Shown here one piece after another: positions 57,387 through 64,000 of a stretch of 64,000 nucleotides of DNA (positions within the stretch are counted from its first letter, which is position 1; the number at the start of each line of letters is the position of its first letter). This stretch comes from Pseudomonas paraeruginosa PA7 (GTDB lineage: Bacteria; Pseudomonadota; Gammaproteobacteria; Pseudomonadales; Pseudomonadaceae), in the NCBI RefSeq assembly GCF_000017205.1, contig NC_009656.1:4158001-4222000 (forward strand), in the 5' to 3' direction. A model generated the notes under the pieces. It ran no database searches and had not been told where the DNA came from. It saw only the letters and a program-made list of their open reading frames with translations. The position numbers were made by a program, and so were the translations under genes.

Positions 57387-58214
57387 TCAGTTGCCCTGCG
57401 GCATCTCGCCGCGCGCCAGGCGCGCATTGATGTCACGGACCACGGCCGGCAGTTCGGCGATGGTCTCGACCAGGTAGTGCGGGCGCGCACCTTCGAACAT
57501 CTGCTCGATGCGCGTGCGTTCGCGTTCCAGTTCCGCCGCCGGCAGCCCCTTGTACTGCTCGTAGGTGAGGCCCAGGGCATTGCCCGAGCAGGTCAGCGCC
57601 ACCGTCCACATGCCGGCGCGACGCCCTTCGAGGATGCCCGGCCAGGTGTCGTCGACCTTCACGCAGGCCGCCACATCGTCGATCCCCAGGGCGATCACGT
57701 TGGCCAGCGCCTGGGCCGGCCAGGGCCGGCCGTTGGGCACCTCGTCGGTGGCCACCACGTGGTCGGCGACGTAACCGTTGGTCTCGGCCAGGGCCACCAC
57801 CTTCTCCATCACCACCGCCGGGTAGCCGGAACAGGAACCGATCTTCAGGCCCATTCCGCGCAGTTCGGCGATCGCCTGCAGGGCGCCGGGGATCAGCGCC
57901 GAGTGTTCGGCGATCTTCTCGATCTGCAGCGGCATGAAGCGTTCGTAGATGGCCGTGACGTCGTCATCCGTGGGCAGGCGGCCGAAGGCGACGCGGTAGC
58001 GCTCGGCGATCGCCGGGATGTCGCAGAGGGTGCGGATATGGTCCCACTTGCCCATTCCCATCGGTCCGCGCGCCTCCTCCAGGCTGACCTGGACGCCGAA
58101 CTCGGCGAAGGCCTCGACGAAGATCTGGGTCGGGGCGAACGAACCGAAATCGACCACGGTTCCCGCCCAGTCGAGGATGGCGGCCTGGAGGGTGGCTGGC
58201 TGGTTGTAATTCAT
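57387..58214 (-). CDS. phnX: Phosphonoacetaldehyde hydrolase (phosphonatase)
   Basis: 275 residues of the HAD superfamily: nucleophile in '[12 protein letters not shown]', Schiff-base lysine in '[11 protein letters not shown]', and '[21 protein letters not shown]'. It cleaves phosphonoacetaldehyde to acetaldehyde and phosphate, the second step of 2-aminoethylphosphonate use. It follows phnW by 36 nt and is ended by the 15-bp terminator. Confidence 0.96.
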   Translation of the reverse strand: MNYNQPATLQAAILDWAGTVVDFGSFAPTQIFVEAFAEFGVQVSLEEARGPMGMGKWDHIRTLCDIPAIAERYRVAFGRLPTDDDVTAIYERFMPLQIEKIAEHSALIPGALQAIAELRGMGLKIGSCSGYPAVVMEKVVALAETNGYVADHVVATDEVPNGRPWPAQALANVIALGIDDVAACVKVDDTWPGILEGRRAGMWTVALTCSGNALGLTYEQYKGLPAAELERERTRIEQMFEGARPHYLVETIAELPAVVRDINARLARGEMPQGN

Positions 58215-58250
58215 TGTCGTGAACCCTTTTTCTGCTGGTTATCGTTCAGT

Positions 58251-59366
58251 TCAGATCTCGAGGACTTCCAGTTCGCGCAGCGCCTCGCCGATGGCGGCGA
58301 CCGCCTGCTGCATCTCCGCGGCATCGACGTGGCCGATGCAGCCGACGCGAAAGGTTTCCACCTGGGTCAGCTTGCCCGGATAGAGGATGAAGCCCTTCTC
58401 CCGCACGCGCTGATAGAAGTCGGCGAAGCGGTAGCGTGGATCGCGCGGCGCATGGAAGGTGACGATGATCGGCGCCTGGATCTGCGCCGGCAGGAAGCTG
58501 CGGAAACCGAGCCGGGCCATCTCGCCGAGCAGCGTTTCGCAGTTGCCCGCGTAGCGCCGCTGGCGCGCCGCCAGGCCGCCCTCCTCCTCGTACTGGCTGA
58601 GCGCCTCGTGCAAGGCGGCGACCACGTGGGTCGGCGGGGTGAAGCGCCACTGCCCGGTCTTGCGCATGTAGGCGTGCTGGTCCTGCAGGTCCATGGCCAG
58701 GGAATGGCAGTTGCCGGCGCTGGCTTCCAGAGCGGCGTTGCGGGCGAAGACGAAGCCCATCCCCGGGACACCCTCCAGGCACTTGCCGGAGGCGGCGATC
58801 AGGGCGTCGAACGGCACCTTCCGCGCATCGATCTCGATCGCCCCGAAGGAACTCATGGCATCGACGATCAGGCGCTTGCCGTGACGCTCGACGACCTTGG
58901 CGATGGCCTCCAGCGGATTGAGGATGCCGGTGCTGGTCTCGCAGTGGATCAACGCCACATGGCTGATCGCCGGATCGGCGGCGAGCAGGCGTTCGACGTC
59001 AGCGGCGGTGGTCGGCACGTTCTCTTCGGTCTCGAAGGTGCTGAAGGGGCGTTGCAGGACCTCGCAGATCTTCGCCAGGCGCTTGCCGTAGGCGCCATTG
59101 ATCAGTACCAGGACCTTGCCGTCGCGCGGCACCAGGGTGCCGATCGCCGCTTCCACGGCGAAGGTGCCGCTGCCCTGCAGCGGAACGCAGGTGTGGCTGC
59201 CTTCGCCGCCGACGATCTTCAGCAGGCGCTGGCAGACGCTGGCGGTGAGTTCGTTGAAGTCGCTGTCCCAGGAGCCCCAGTCGACCATCATCGCCCGGCG
59301 GGTACGGTAGGAAGTGGTCAGCGGACCGGGGGTCAGCAGGATGGGTGCGCGTTCGGCAGTGCTCAT
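58251..59366 (-). CDS. phnW: 2-aminoethylphosphonate:pyruvate transaminase
   Basis: 371 residues of PLP fold I: '[25 protein letters not shown]', '[13 protein letters not shown]' and PLP lysine in '[15 protein letters not shown]'. It converts 2-aminoethylphosphonate and pyruvate to phosphonoacetaldehyde and alanine. Two ATGs (59372, 59366) follow GAGGA; the second has better spacing and gives the usual length. It is divergent from the LysR gene. Confidence 0.95.
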   Translation of the reverse strand: MSTAERAPILLTPGPLTTSYRTRRAMMVDWGSWDSDFNELTASVCQRLLKIVGGEGSHTCVPLQGSGTFAVEAAIGTLVPRDGKVLVLINGAYGKRLAKICEVLQRPFSTFETEENVPTTAADVERLLAADPAISHVALIHCETSTGILNPLEAIAKVVERHGKRLIVDAMSSFGAIEIDARKVPFDALIAASGKCLEGVPGMGFVFARNAALEASAGNCHSLAMDLQDQHAYMRKTGQWRFTPPTHVVAALHEALSQYEEEGGLAARQRRYAGNCETLLGEMARLGFRSFLPAQIQAPIIVTFHAPRDPRYRFADFYQRVREKGFILYPGKLTQVETFRVGCIGHVDAAEMQQAVAAIGEALRELEVLEI

Positions 59367-59534
59367 GCTCATTTCCTCTGCGGGAATCGGCCAAAGAAAC
59401 CGGATCGGGCTTCGCGGCCCGGGCGGTCGATCCGCGCCGGCGTTCCGGGGAAGCCTGGAGACATAAGGTGACGGCCGGGCTATTATCGTTCAAATTGTTT
59501 GTTCCGATGCCAGTCATAAGCCAGGCCGATACCC

Positions 59535-60395
59535 ATGAACCTCTTCCAGCTCCGCGCCTTCGACGCCGTCGCCCGCGAAGGCAGCTTCACCCGCGCCGCC
59601 GAGCGGCTGTGCATCAGCCAGCCGGCAGTGACCGGGCACGTCAAGGCGCTCGAGGAGCATTACCAGGTCACCCTGTTCCGCCGCACCGCGCGACGCATCG
59701 AACTGACCGAGGAAGGCTCGCGGCTGGTGGCGATCACCCGCACCCTGTTCGCCCTGGAGGAGGAAGCCGAGGCCCTGCTCGACGCCAATCGACAGTTGGT
59801 CTCCGGGCGCCTCGAGGTCGCCGCCGACGGCCCGCACCTGGTGATGCCGATGCTCGCCCGGCTGCGCGCGCAGTACCCGGGGATCACCGTCAACCTGCGC
59901 CTGGGCAATGCCCAGGAAACCCTCGCGGCGCTGCTCAGCGAACACGTCGACATCGCCGTGCTGACCGAAGTCGAGGCGCGTCCCGGACTGTTCCTGGAGG
60001 AGTTGGTGAATTCACGTATCTGCGCCCTGTTGCCGCGCCAGCATCCCTGGTGCGAACGCAGCGCAGGCATCCCGCTGGAAGAGCTCGACCAGCAGATCAT
60101 GGTGCTGCGCGAGCCGGGTTCGATCACCCGTCGCACCTTCGACCGCGCCTGCGCCAGCCAGGGCGTGTGGCCGCGGGTGCTGCTGGAGCTGGACAGCCGG
60201 GAGGCGGTGACCGAGGCGGTGGCCGCCGAGCTGGGGATCGGCGTGGTGTCCTCGCTGGAACTCGGCAACGATCCCCGGGTACGGGCGGTGCCGCTGATCG
60301 GCCCGGACCTGACCAACCGCCACCTGATCGGCTGCCTGGAGAAACGCCGCGGCCTGCGGGTGATCAAGGCGTTCCTGGAACTGGCGGCGGGCTGA
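59535..60395 (+). CDS. LysR-family regulator, probable controller of phnWX
   Basis: 286 residues: helix-turn-helix 'LRAFDAVAREGSFTRAAERLCISQPAVTGHVKALEEHYQVTLFRRTARRIELTEEG' and a periplasmic-binding-like effector domain. Divergent from phnW with a ~168-nt region containing GTTCAAATTGTTTGTTC, an AT-rich possible LysR box. The context makes 2-aminoethylphosphonate use its likely target. Confidence 0.92.
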   Translation: MNLFQLRAFDAVAREGSFTRAAERLCISQPAVTGHVKALEEHYQVTLFRRTARRIELTEEGSRLVAITRTLFALEEEAEALLDANRQLVSGRLEVAADGPHLVMPMLARLRAQYPGITVNLRLGNAQETLAALLSEHVDIAVLTEVEARPGLFLEELVNSRICALLPRQHPWCERSAGIPLEELDQQIMVLREPGSITRRTFDRACASQGVWPRVLLELDSREAVTEAVAAELGIGVVSSLELGNDPRVRAVPLIGPDLTNRHLIGCLEKRRGLRVIKAFLELAAG

Positions 60396-60407
60396 GCCGT
60401 CGCTTCG

Positions 60408-60932
60408 TCAGCTCCAGTGCCGCTCGCGGGTGCGGCGGTCTTCGCCGAAGCCGAACAGCGAGCCCAGCGAATACACGATCAGTTCGGCGATCCAGGCGAT
60501 CAGCAGCGCGCCGCCCAGGCCCCAGGCGATCACCTCGGGCTTGAGCAGGACCTGGTAGCTGTAGCTGGCATAGGTTTCCATCAGCAGCTCACGGTTGGGC
60601 GCCCGCAGCATGTGCCAGGCCCGCGCGTACCAGGGACCCTGCATGGCCTGCCACTCGGCGTCGAGCATGCGCGCGCGGCGCATCAGGCGGTCGAGGTTGT
60701 CGCCGTCGCGCTGGAACACCGGGTCGCTGTTGCTGCGGTAGTGCCTGACCAGTTCCTCCAGGCTGCCGTTGAAGAACTGCCCGGCGGTCTGCTGGAAGCC
60801 CTGGATGTTCTGCGCGGCTTCCAGGCGGTGAGCGTCGACGCGCTTGGCGTAGTCGTCGATGAAGCCGGGCACCTGCACCCCGAGCAGCAGGCCCAGGGTG
60901 AACAGCACCAGTCTCAGGTAACTGCGGAACAT
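60408..60932 (-). CDS. DUF2937 membrane protein
   Basis: 174 residues: an N-terminal helix ('LRLVLFTLGLLLGVQVPGFIDDY'), a long helical soluble region with 'AQNIQGFQQTAGQFFNGSLEELVRHYRSN', and a C-terminal helix ('VIAWGLGGALLIAWIAELIVYSLG'). GAGGAG precedes the ATG at 60932. The function is unknown. It is convergent with the LysR gene and 26 nt after the amidotransferase gene. Confidence 0.85.
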   Translation of the reverse strand: MFRSYLRLVLFTLGLLLGVQVPGFIDDYAKRVDAHRLEAAQNIQGFQQTAGQFFNGSLEELVRHYRSNSDPVFQRDGDNLDRLMRRARMLDAEWQAMQGPWYARAWHMLRAPNRELLMETYASYSYQVLLKPEVIAWGLGGALLIAWIAELIVYSLGSLFGFGEDRRTRERHWS

Positions 60933-60958
60933 GCGCTCTCCTCGTTCGCGGCGGCGCT

Positions 60959-61732
60959 TCAGACCCGCCCCTTGGCCAACACCTCGCCACCCCACCAGAG
61001 GACCCATTCGCCGCTCTGCTGCAGGGTCCAGTTCTCGTTGTCGGTGAGCGGCTCGGTGGCGATCACCGTGACCACGTCGTCCGGCGTGGTTTCCGCATGG
61101 AAGTCCACGATCAGGTCGGCATCCTTCAGCCGCGCCGGGCCGAACGGCGCGCGACGGGTAATGTAGGCGAGTTTGCTGGAACAGAAGGTGAACAGCCAGT
61201 CGCCGTCGCTGATCAGCGCGTTGAACACGCCCTTCTTGCGATATTCGTCACAGGCCGAGATCAGCACCGGCAACAGCACCTCCACCGGCACCGGCTCGGG
61301 GAAAGCCCGGCGCACCCGGTTGAGCAGGTCGCAGAAGGCCGCCTCGCTGTCGGTCTCGCCGACCGGGCGGTAGAACCCCGGCTTGGGCTGGAAGTCGGCC
61401 AGTTGGCCATTGTGCGCGAAGGTCCAGTAGCGCCCGCCGAGTTCACGGATGAACGGATGGGTGTTGCTCAGCCCGACCTTGCCGACGTTGGCCTGGCGGA
61501 TGTGCCCGATGACCGTCTCGCTCTTGATCGGGAAGCGCTGCACCAGTCGCGCCACCTCCGAGTCGACGCTCGCCAGCGGGTCCTGGAACAGCCGCACGCC
61601 GCGTCCTTCGTAGAAGGCGATGCCCCAGCCGTCGCGGTGCGGGCCGGTGCCGCCGCCGCGCTGCATCAGGCCGGTGAAGCTGAAGACGATGTCCGTCGGG
61701 ACGTTGGCGCTCATGCCCAATAGTTCACACAT
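60959..61732 (-). CDS. Class II glutamine amidotransferase (YafJ-like)
   Basis: 257 residues starting M-C-E-L-L-G, with Cys2 as the N-terminal nucleophile of class II amidotransferases, plus 'GPHRDGWGIAFYEG', 'IGHIRQANVG' and 'FAHNGQL'. It releases ammonia from glutamine for an unknown acceptor. It is 3 nt downstream of the HIT gene, so the two are co-transcribed. Confidence 0.92.
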   Translation of the reverse strand: MCELLGMSANVPTDIVFSFTGLMQRGGGTGPHRDGWGIAFYEGRGVRLFQDPLASVDSEVARLVQRFPIKSETVIGHIRQANVGKVGLSNTHPFIRELGGRYWTFAHNGQLADFQPKPGFYRPVGETDSEAAFCDLLNRVRRAFPEPVPVEVLLPVLISACDEYRKKGVFNALISDGDWLFTFCSSKLAYITRRAPFGPARLKDADLIVDFHAETTPDDVVTVIATEPLTDNENWTLQQSGEWVLWWGGEVLAKGRV

Positions 61733-61735
61733 GGC

Positions 61736-62182
61736 TCAAACCTCCCTGAGCAAGGCTGTACGTAGTAGTTGTTCTTCCCGGCGCAGTCGCGCCTGCAACC
61801 CCGCGCGGTCGATCGGCAGGAAGCGGGTCAGGGCGCGCCAGAGCAGTCGCGGCAGGTCGCCGCGACGCCGGGGAATCAGGTGCAGATGCAGGTGCGCCAC
61901 GTGCTGGTTGGCGGCCACGCCATCGTTGAGCAACAGGTTGATGCCCTCCACGCCGAAGCCGGCCCGGCGCAGCGCGCGGCCGGTACGCTCGGCGAGCGCC
62001 GGGAGGGCGTCGCGGGCGGCGGCGGAAAGATCGCTCAGGTGCGGGGCGTGCTCGCGGGCGACGATCAGCACGTGCGCCGGTCGCAGCGGAAAGATGTCCA
62101 GCAGGACGATGAAATGCTCGTCCTCGAAGAGTCTGTGCGCCGGCTCGCGGCCACCCGCTATGGCGCAGAACACGCAATCCAT
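61736..62182 (-). CDS. HIT-family nucleotide hydrolase/transferase
   Basis: 148 residues with zinc-binding-like C-x-x-C at the N-terminus ('MDCVFCAIAGG') and the histidine triad in 'HVAHLHLHLIPRR'. HIT proteins hydrolyse nucleotide phosphoramidates or dinucleoside polyphosphates. I chose the ATG at 62182 (M-D-C-V-F-C); an ATG at 62197 is also possible with a closer GAGG. Confidence 0.9.
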   Translation of the reverse strand: MDCVFCAIAGGREPAHRLFEDEHFIVLLDIFPLRPAHVLIVAREHAPHLSDLSAAARDALPALAERTGRALRRAGFGVEGINLLLNDGVAANQHVAHLHLHLIPRRRGDLPRLLWRALTRFLPIDRAGLQARLRREEQLLRTALLREV

Positions 62183-62260
62183 GGGAAATCCCGACATAGG
62201 CCTCGACTCATGCTGAACGCCTGCCGGGCGTAGCGCAAGAATGGATTTCGTCGCGAAAGG

Positions 62261-62734
62261 CTACAGCCGCGGCTCGATGCGCATGCGCCGGTCGCCGTGC
62301 TCGTCGGTGCGGGTGTCGACGTCCGGCATCAACTCGGGCTGCATCATCTGCCGCAGGGTCGGCTCGTCCTCGGCGTCCTGCGACGGGTGCCGGCGATTCT
62401 TCCAGGCCCGCTCCAGCGGCCAGCGGATGGCGGCGATCAGCAGGTACAGGCCGAAACCCAGCAGCGCCACCAGGGCCAGGTCGGAGACCGCGCGCCAGGC
62501 GTTGTTGCCGACCTTGAACACGACGTCCAGCGCGGTGATGGCGATGGCCGGGGCGTAGAGGTCGTTCTGCGGGTCCACCGGGGTCGGCGTGAACAGCAGG
62601 ATGAAGACGATCAGCCGCAGGGGCTCGCGCAACCAGCGCCACATCCAGCCGGTCATCAGCCAGAACACCAGCATCAGGCCGAGTCCGGCGATGGCGTAGG
62701 CGCCCCAGGCGATCAGATAGTCTTGTTCATTCAT
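62261..62734 (-). CDS. Conserved membrane protein (about four helices)
   Basis: 157 residues with hydrophobic segments at ~8-28, 38-52, 60-80 and 85-104, and a hydrophilic C-terminal tail ('SQDAEDEPTLRQMMQPELMPDVD'). The loop 'FTPTPVDPQNDLYAPA' is distinctive. I recognise it as a conserved Pseudomonas protein of unknown function. It is divergent from the oligopeptidase gene. Confidence 0.78.
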   Translation of the reverse strand: MNEQDYLIAWGAYAIAGLGLMLVFWLMTGWMWRWLREPLRLIVFILLFTPTPVDPQNDLYAPAIAITALDVVFKVGNNAWRAVSDLALVALLGFGLYLLIAAIRWPLERAWKNRRHPSQDAEDEPTLRQMMQPELMPDVDTRTDEHGDRRMRIEPRL

Positions 62735-62882
62735 GCGGCGTGCGTGGCGATAGCGGTGATGGGGGGCTTATGATAGCCGCTTTTGCGTGCCGACGCGCCT
62801 ACCCGCCGATGGCGGGCGCCGCGCCGCCAGTTTTATTCAGATTTCCCGGCCTCGCGCATGGCCGGGCCGACGAGGATTCCCG

Positions 62883-64000
62883 ATGCCCCATCCGCAGCCC
62901 CCCATCGCCCGCCGCGACGCCGGACGCGACCCCTACGCCTGGCTGGAGGAGCGCGACGCCCCGGAGGTGCTCGACTACCTGAAGGCCGAGAACGCCTACC
63001 TGGATGCCGAACTGGCCGACCAGGCCGCGCTGCGCGAGACCCTGTTCGAGGAGATCAGGGGACGCATCCGCGAGACCGACCTGTCGCTGCCCAGTCCCTG
63101 GGGGCCGTGGCTGTACTACCAGCGCACCACCGCCGGCGACGAATACCCGCGTCACTACCGCTGTCCGCGTCCGGCGGACGGCAGCCTGGCGGTCGACGAA
63201 AGCGCCGAGCAACTGTTGCTCGATCCCAACCTGTTGGCCGGCGACGGCTTCCTCTCCCTCGGCGCCTTCAGCATCAGCCCCGACCAGCGCCTGCTCGCCT
63301 ACAGCCTGGACACCAGCGGCGACGAGATCTACCGCCTGTTCGTCAAGGATCTCGCCAGCGGCGCGGTGCAGGCCCTGCCCTTCGACGACTGCGACGGCAG
63401 CCTGACCTGGGCCAACGACAACCGCACGCTGTTCTTCGGCGAACTGGACGACACCCACCGCCCGCACAAGCTCTATCGCCACCGCCTGGGCGAGGCCGGC
63501 GCCGAGCTGGTGTTCGAGGAAGGCGACGGGCGCTTCTTCCTGCACTGCTACCGCTCCAGCTCGGAACGCCAGCTGATCCTCCTGCTCAACAGCAAGACCA
63601 CCAGCGAGGCCTGGGTGCTCGACGCCGACCAGCCGCAGGGAGACTTCCGTTGCCTGGCGCCGCGCGAGGAAGGCCACGAGTACTACCCCGACCATGGGCG
63701 CCTCGACGGCCGCGGCCTGTGGCTGATCCGCAGCAACCAGGCGGGGATCAACTTCGCCCTCTACCAGGCCGAGGAGGCCCGTCCGACCCGCGAGCACTGG
63801 CAACTGCGCGTGGCCCACGACCCGCAGCGGACCCTGGAAGATGTCAGCCTGAACGCCGAGGCGGTGATCCTCGGCCTGCGCGACGGCGGCCTGCCGGTGA
63901 TCGAAGTGCAACCGCAAGGCCTGCCGGCCTACCGCGTGCAGTTGCCGGACGCCGCCTACAGCCTCTACGTGCAGGACAGCCTGGAATTCGACAGCCCCTG
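62883..64000 (+). CDS. Oligopeptidase B (prolyl-oligopeptidase family), N-terminal part
   Basis: The frame is open from ATG 62883 to the window end (about 372 residues), so the catalytic C-terminal domain is outside. 'DPYAWLEERDAPEVLDYLKAENAYLDAEL' is the family start; the rest is the beta-propeller that gates the active site ('FSISPDQRLLAYSLDTSGDEIYRLFVKDL', 'LTWANDNRTLFFGELDDTHRPHKLYRH'). GAGGA lies 6 nt upstream of the ATG. The full enzyme would cleave small peptides after Arg/Lys in the cytoplasm or periplasm. Confidence 0.9.
   Translation, partial: MPHPQPPIARRDAGRDPYAWLEERDAPEVLDYLKAENAYLDAELADQAALRETLFEEIRGRIRETDLSLPSPWGPWLYYQRTTAGDEYPRHYRCPRPADGSLAVDESAEQLLLDPNLLAGDGFLSLGAFSISPDQRLLAYSLDTSGDEIYRLFVKDLASGAVQALPFDDCDGSLTWANDNRTLFFGELDDTHRPHKLYRHRLGEAGAELVFEEGDGRFFLHCYRSSSERQLILLLNSKTTSEAWVLDADQPQGDFRCLAPREEGHEYYPDHGRLDGRGLWLIRSNQAGINFALYQAEEARPTREHWQLRVAHDPQRTLEDVSLNAEAVILGLRDGGLPVIEVQPQGLPAYRVQLPDAAYSLYVQDSLEFDSP

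Overview
The window is a high-GC chromosomal segment of Pseudomonas aeruginosa. The species call rests on recognisable genes: pmpM, the divergent lipid A palmitoyltransferase pagP, the aatJQMP-ggt-ansB-aauSR acidic amino acid cluster, cyoABCDE, phnWX, and a short intergenic repeat carrying GCGTTATCCGCC. From memory the gene order matches the PAO1 segment around PA1366 to PA1304, read in reverse. Two places do not match that memory: a broken modular metalloprotease between the TerC-family gene and a short-chain dehydrogenase, and a deletion scar that has fused the 3' ends of an MFS gene and a LysR gene.

Layout. 1-4.6 kb: the tail of a PhzF-family gene, then a complete iron cell-surface-signalling set (FecI-type sigma, FecR-type regulator, TonB-dependent transducer). 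5-8.4 kb: PmpM MATE pump, EamA exporter, XRE-cupin regulator, glyoxalase-fold protein. 8.4-15.4 kb: small-protein families (YbaK, BNR repeat, MoaD-like, two YCII/DGPF proteins, a PhnB-like protein), an MFS exporter under a double inverted repeat, and an ECF42-type sigma operon with DUF899 and DGPF proteins. 15.4-21.2 kb: an AT-richer stretch with a LuxR-type regulator and a protein built only of the C-terminal half of an Orn/Lys/Arg decarboxylase, then a RimK-like ATP-grasp protein, an SDR and pagP. 21.2-31.2 kb: the acidic amino acid cluster with a visible AauR box and sigma-54 promoter. It encodes ABC uptake of Asp/Glu, periplasmic gamma-glutamyltranspeptidase and asparaginase/glutaminase that generate Glu/Asp, and the AauS-AauR two-component system.

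31.2-45 kb: old yellow enzyme, small lipoprotein, methyltransferase, TerC/CBS/CorC protein, amber-interrupted chitin-binding metalloprotease, SDR-DUF336 pair with a divergent LysR, a trypsin/DNA-RNA endonuclease fusion, and an NTF2-threonine deaminase operon preceded by what reads as a complete transcription attenuator (Ile/Thr leader peptide, antiterminator, terminator). 45-53.5 kb: a 170-residue lipoprotein and a DUF883 protein, a Fur-boxed TonB receptor, and the cytochrome bo3 oxidase operon. 53.5-64 kb: TetR/MFS divergent pair, NTF2 protein, deletion scar, phnX-phnW for 2-aminoethylphosphonate with divergent LysR, DUF2937, class II amidotransferase, HIT protein, membrane protein, and the start of oligopeptidase B.

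No tRNA, rRNA, CRISPR array, prophage or insertion sequence was seen. Because of the high GC content, many long open frames antisense to real genes were discarded.
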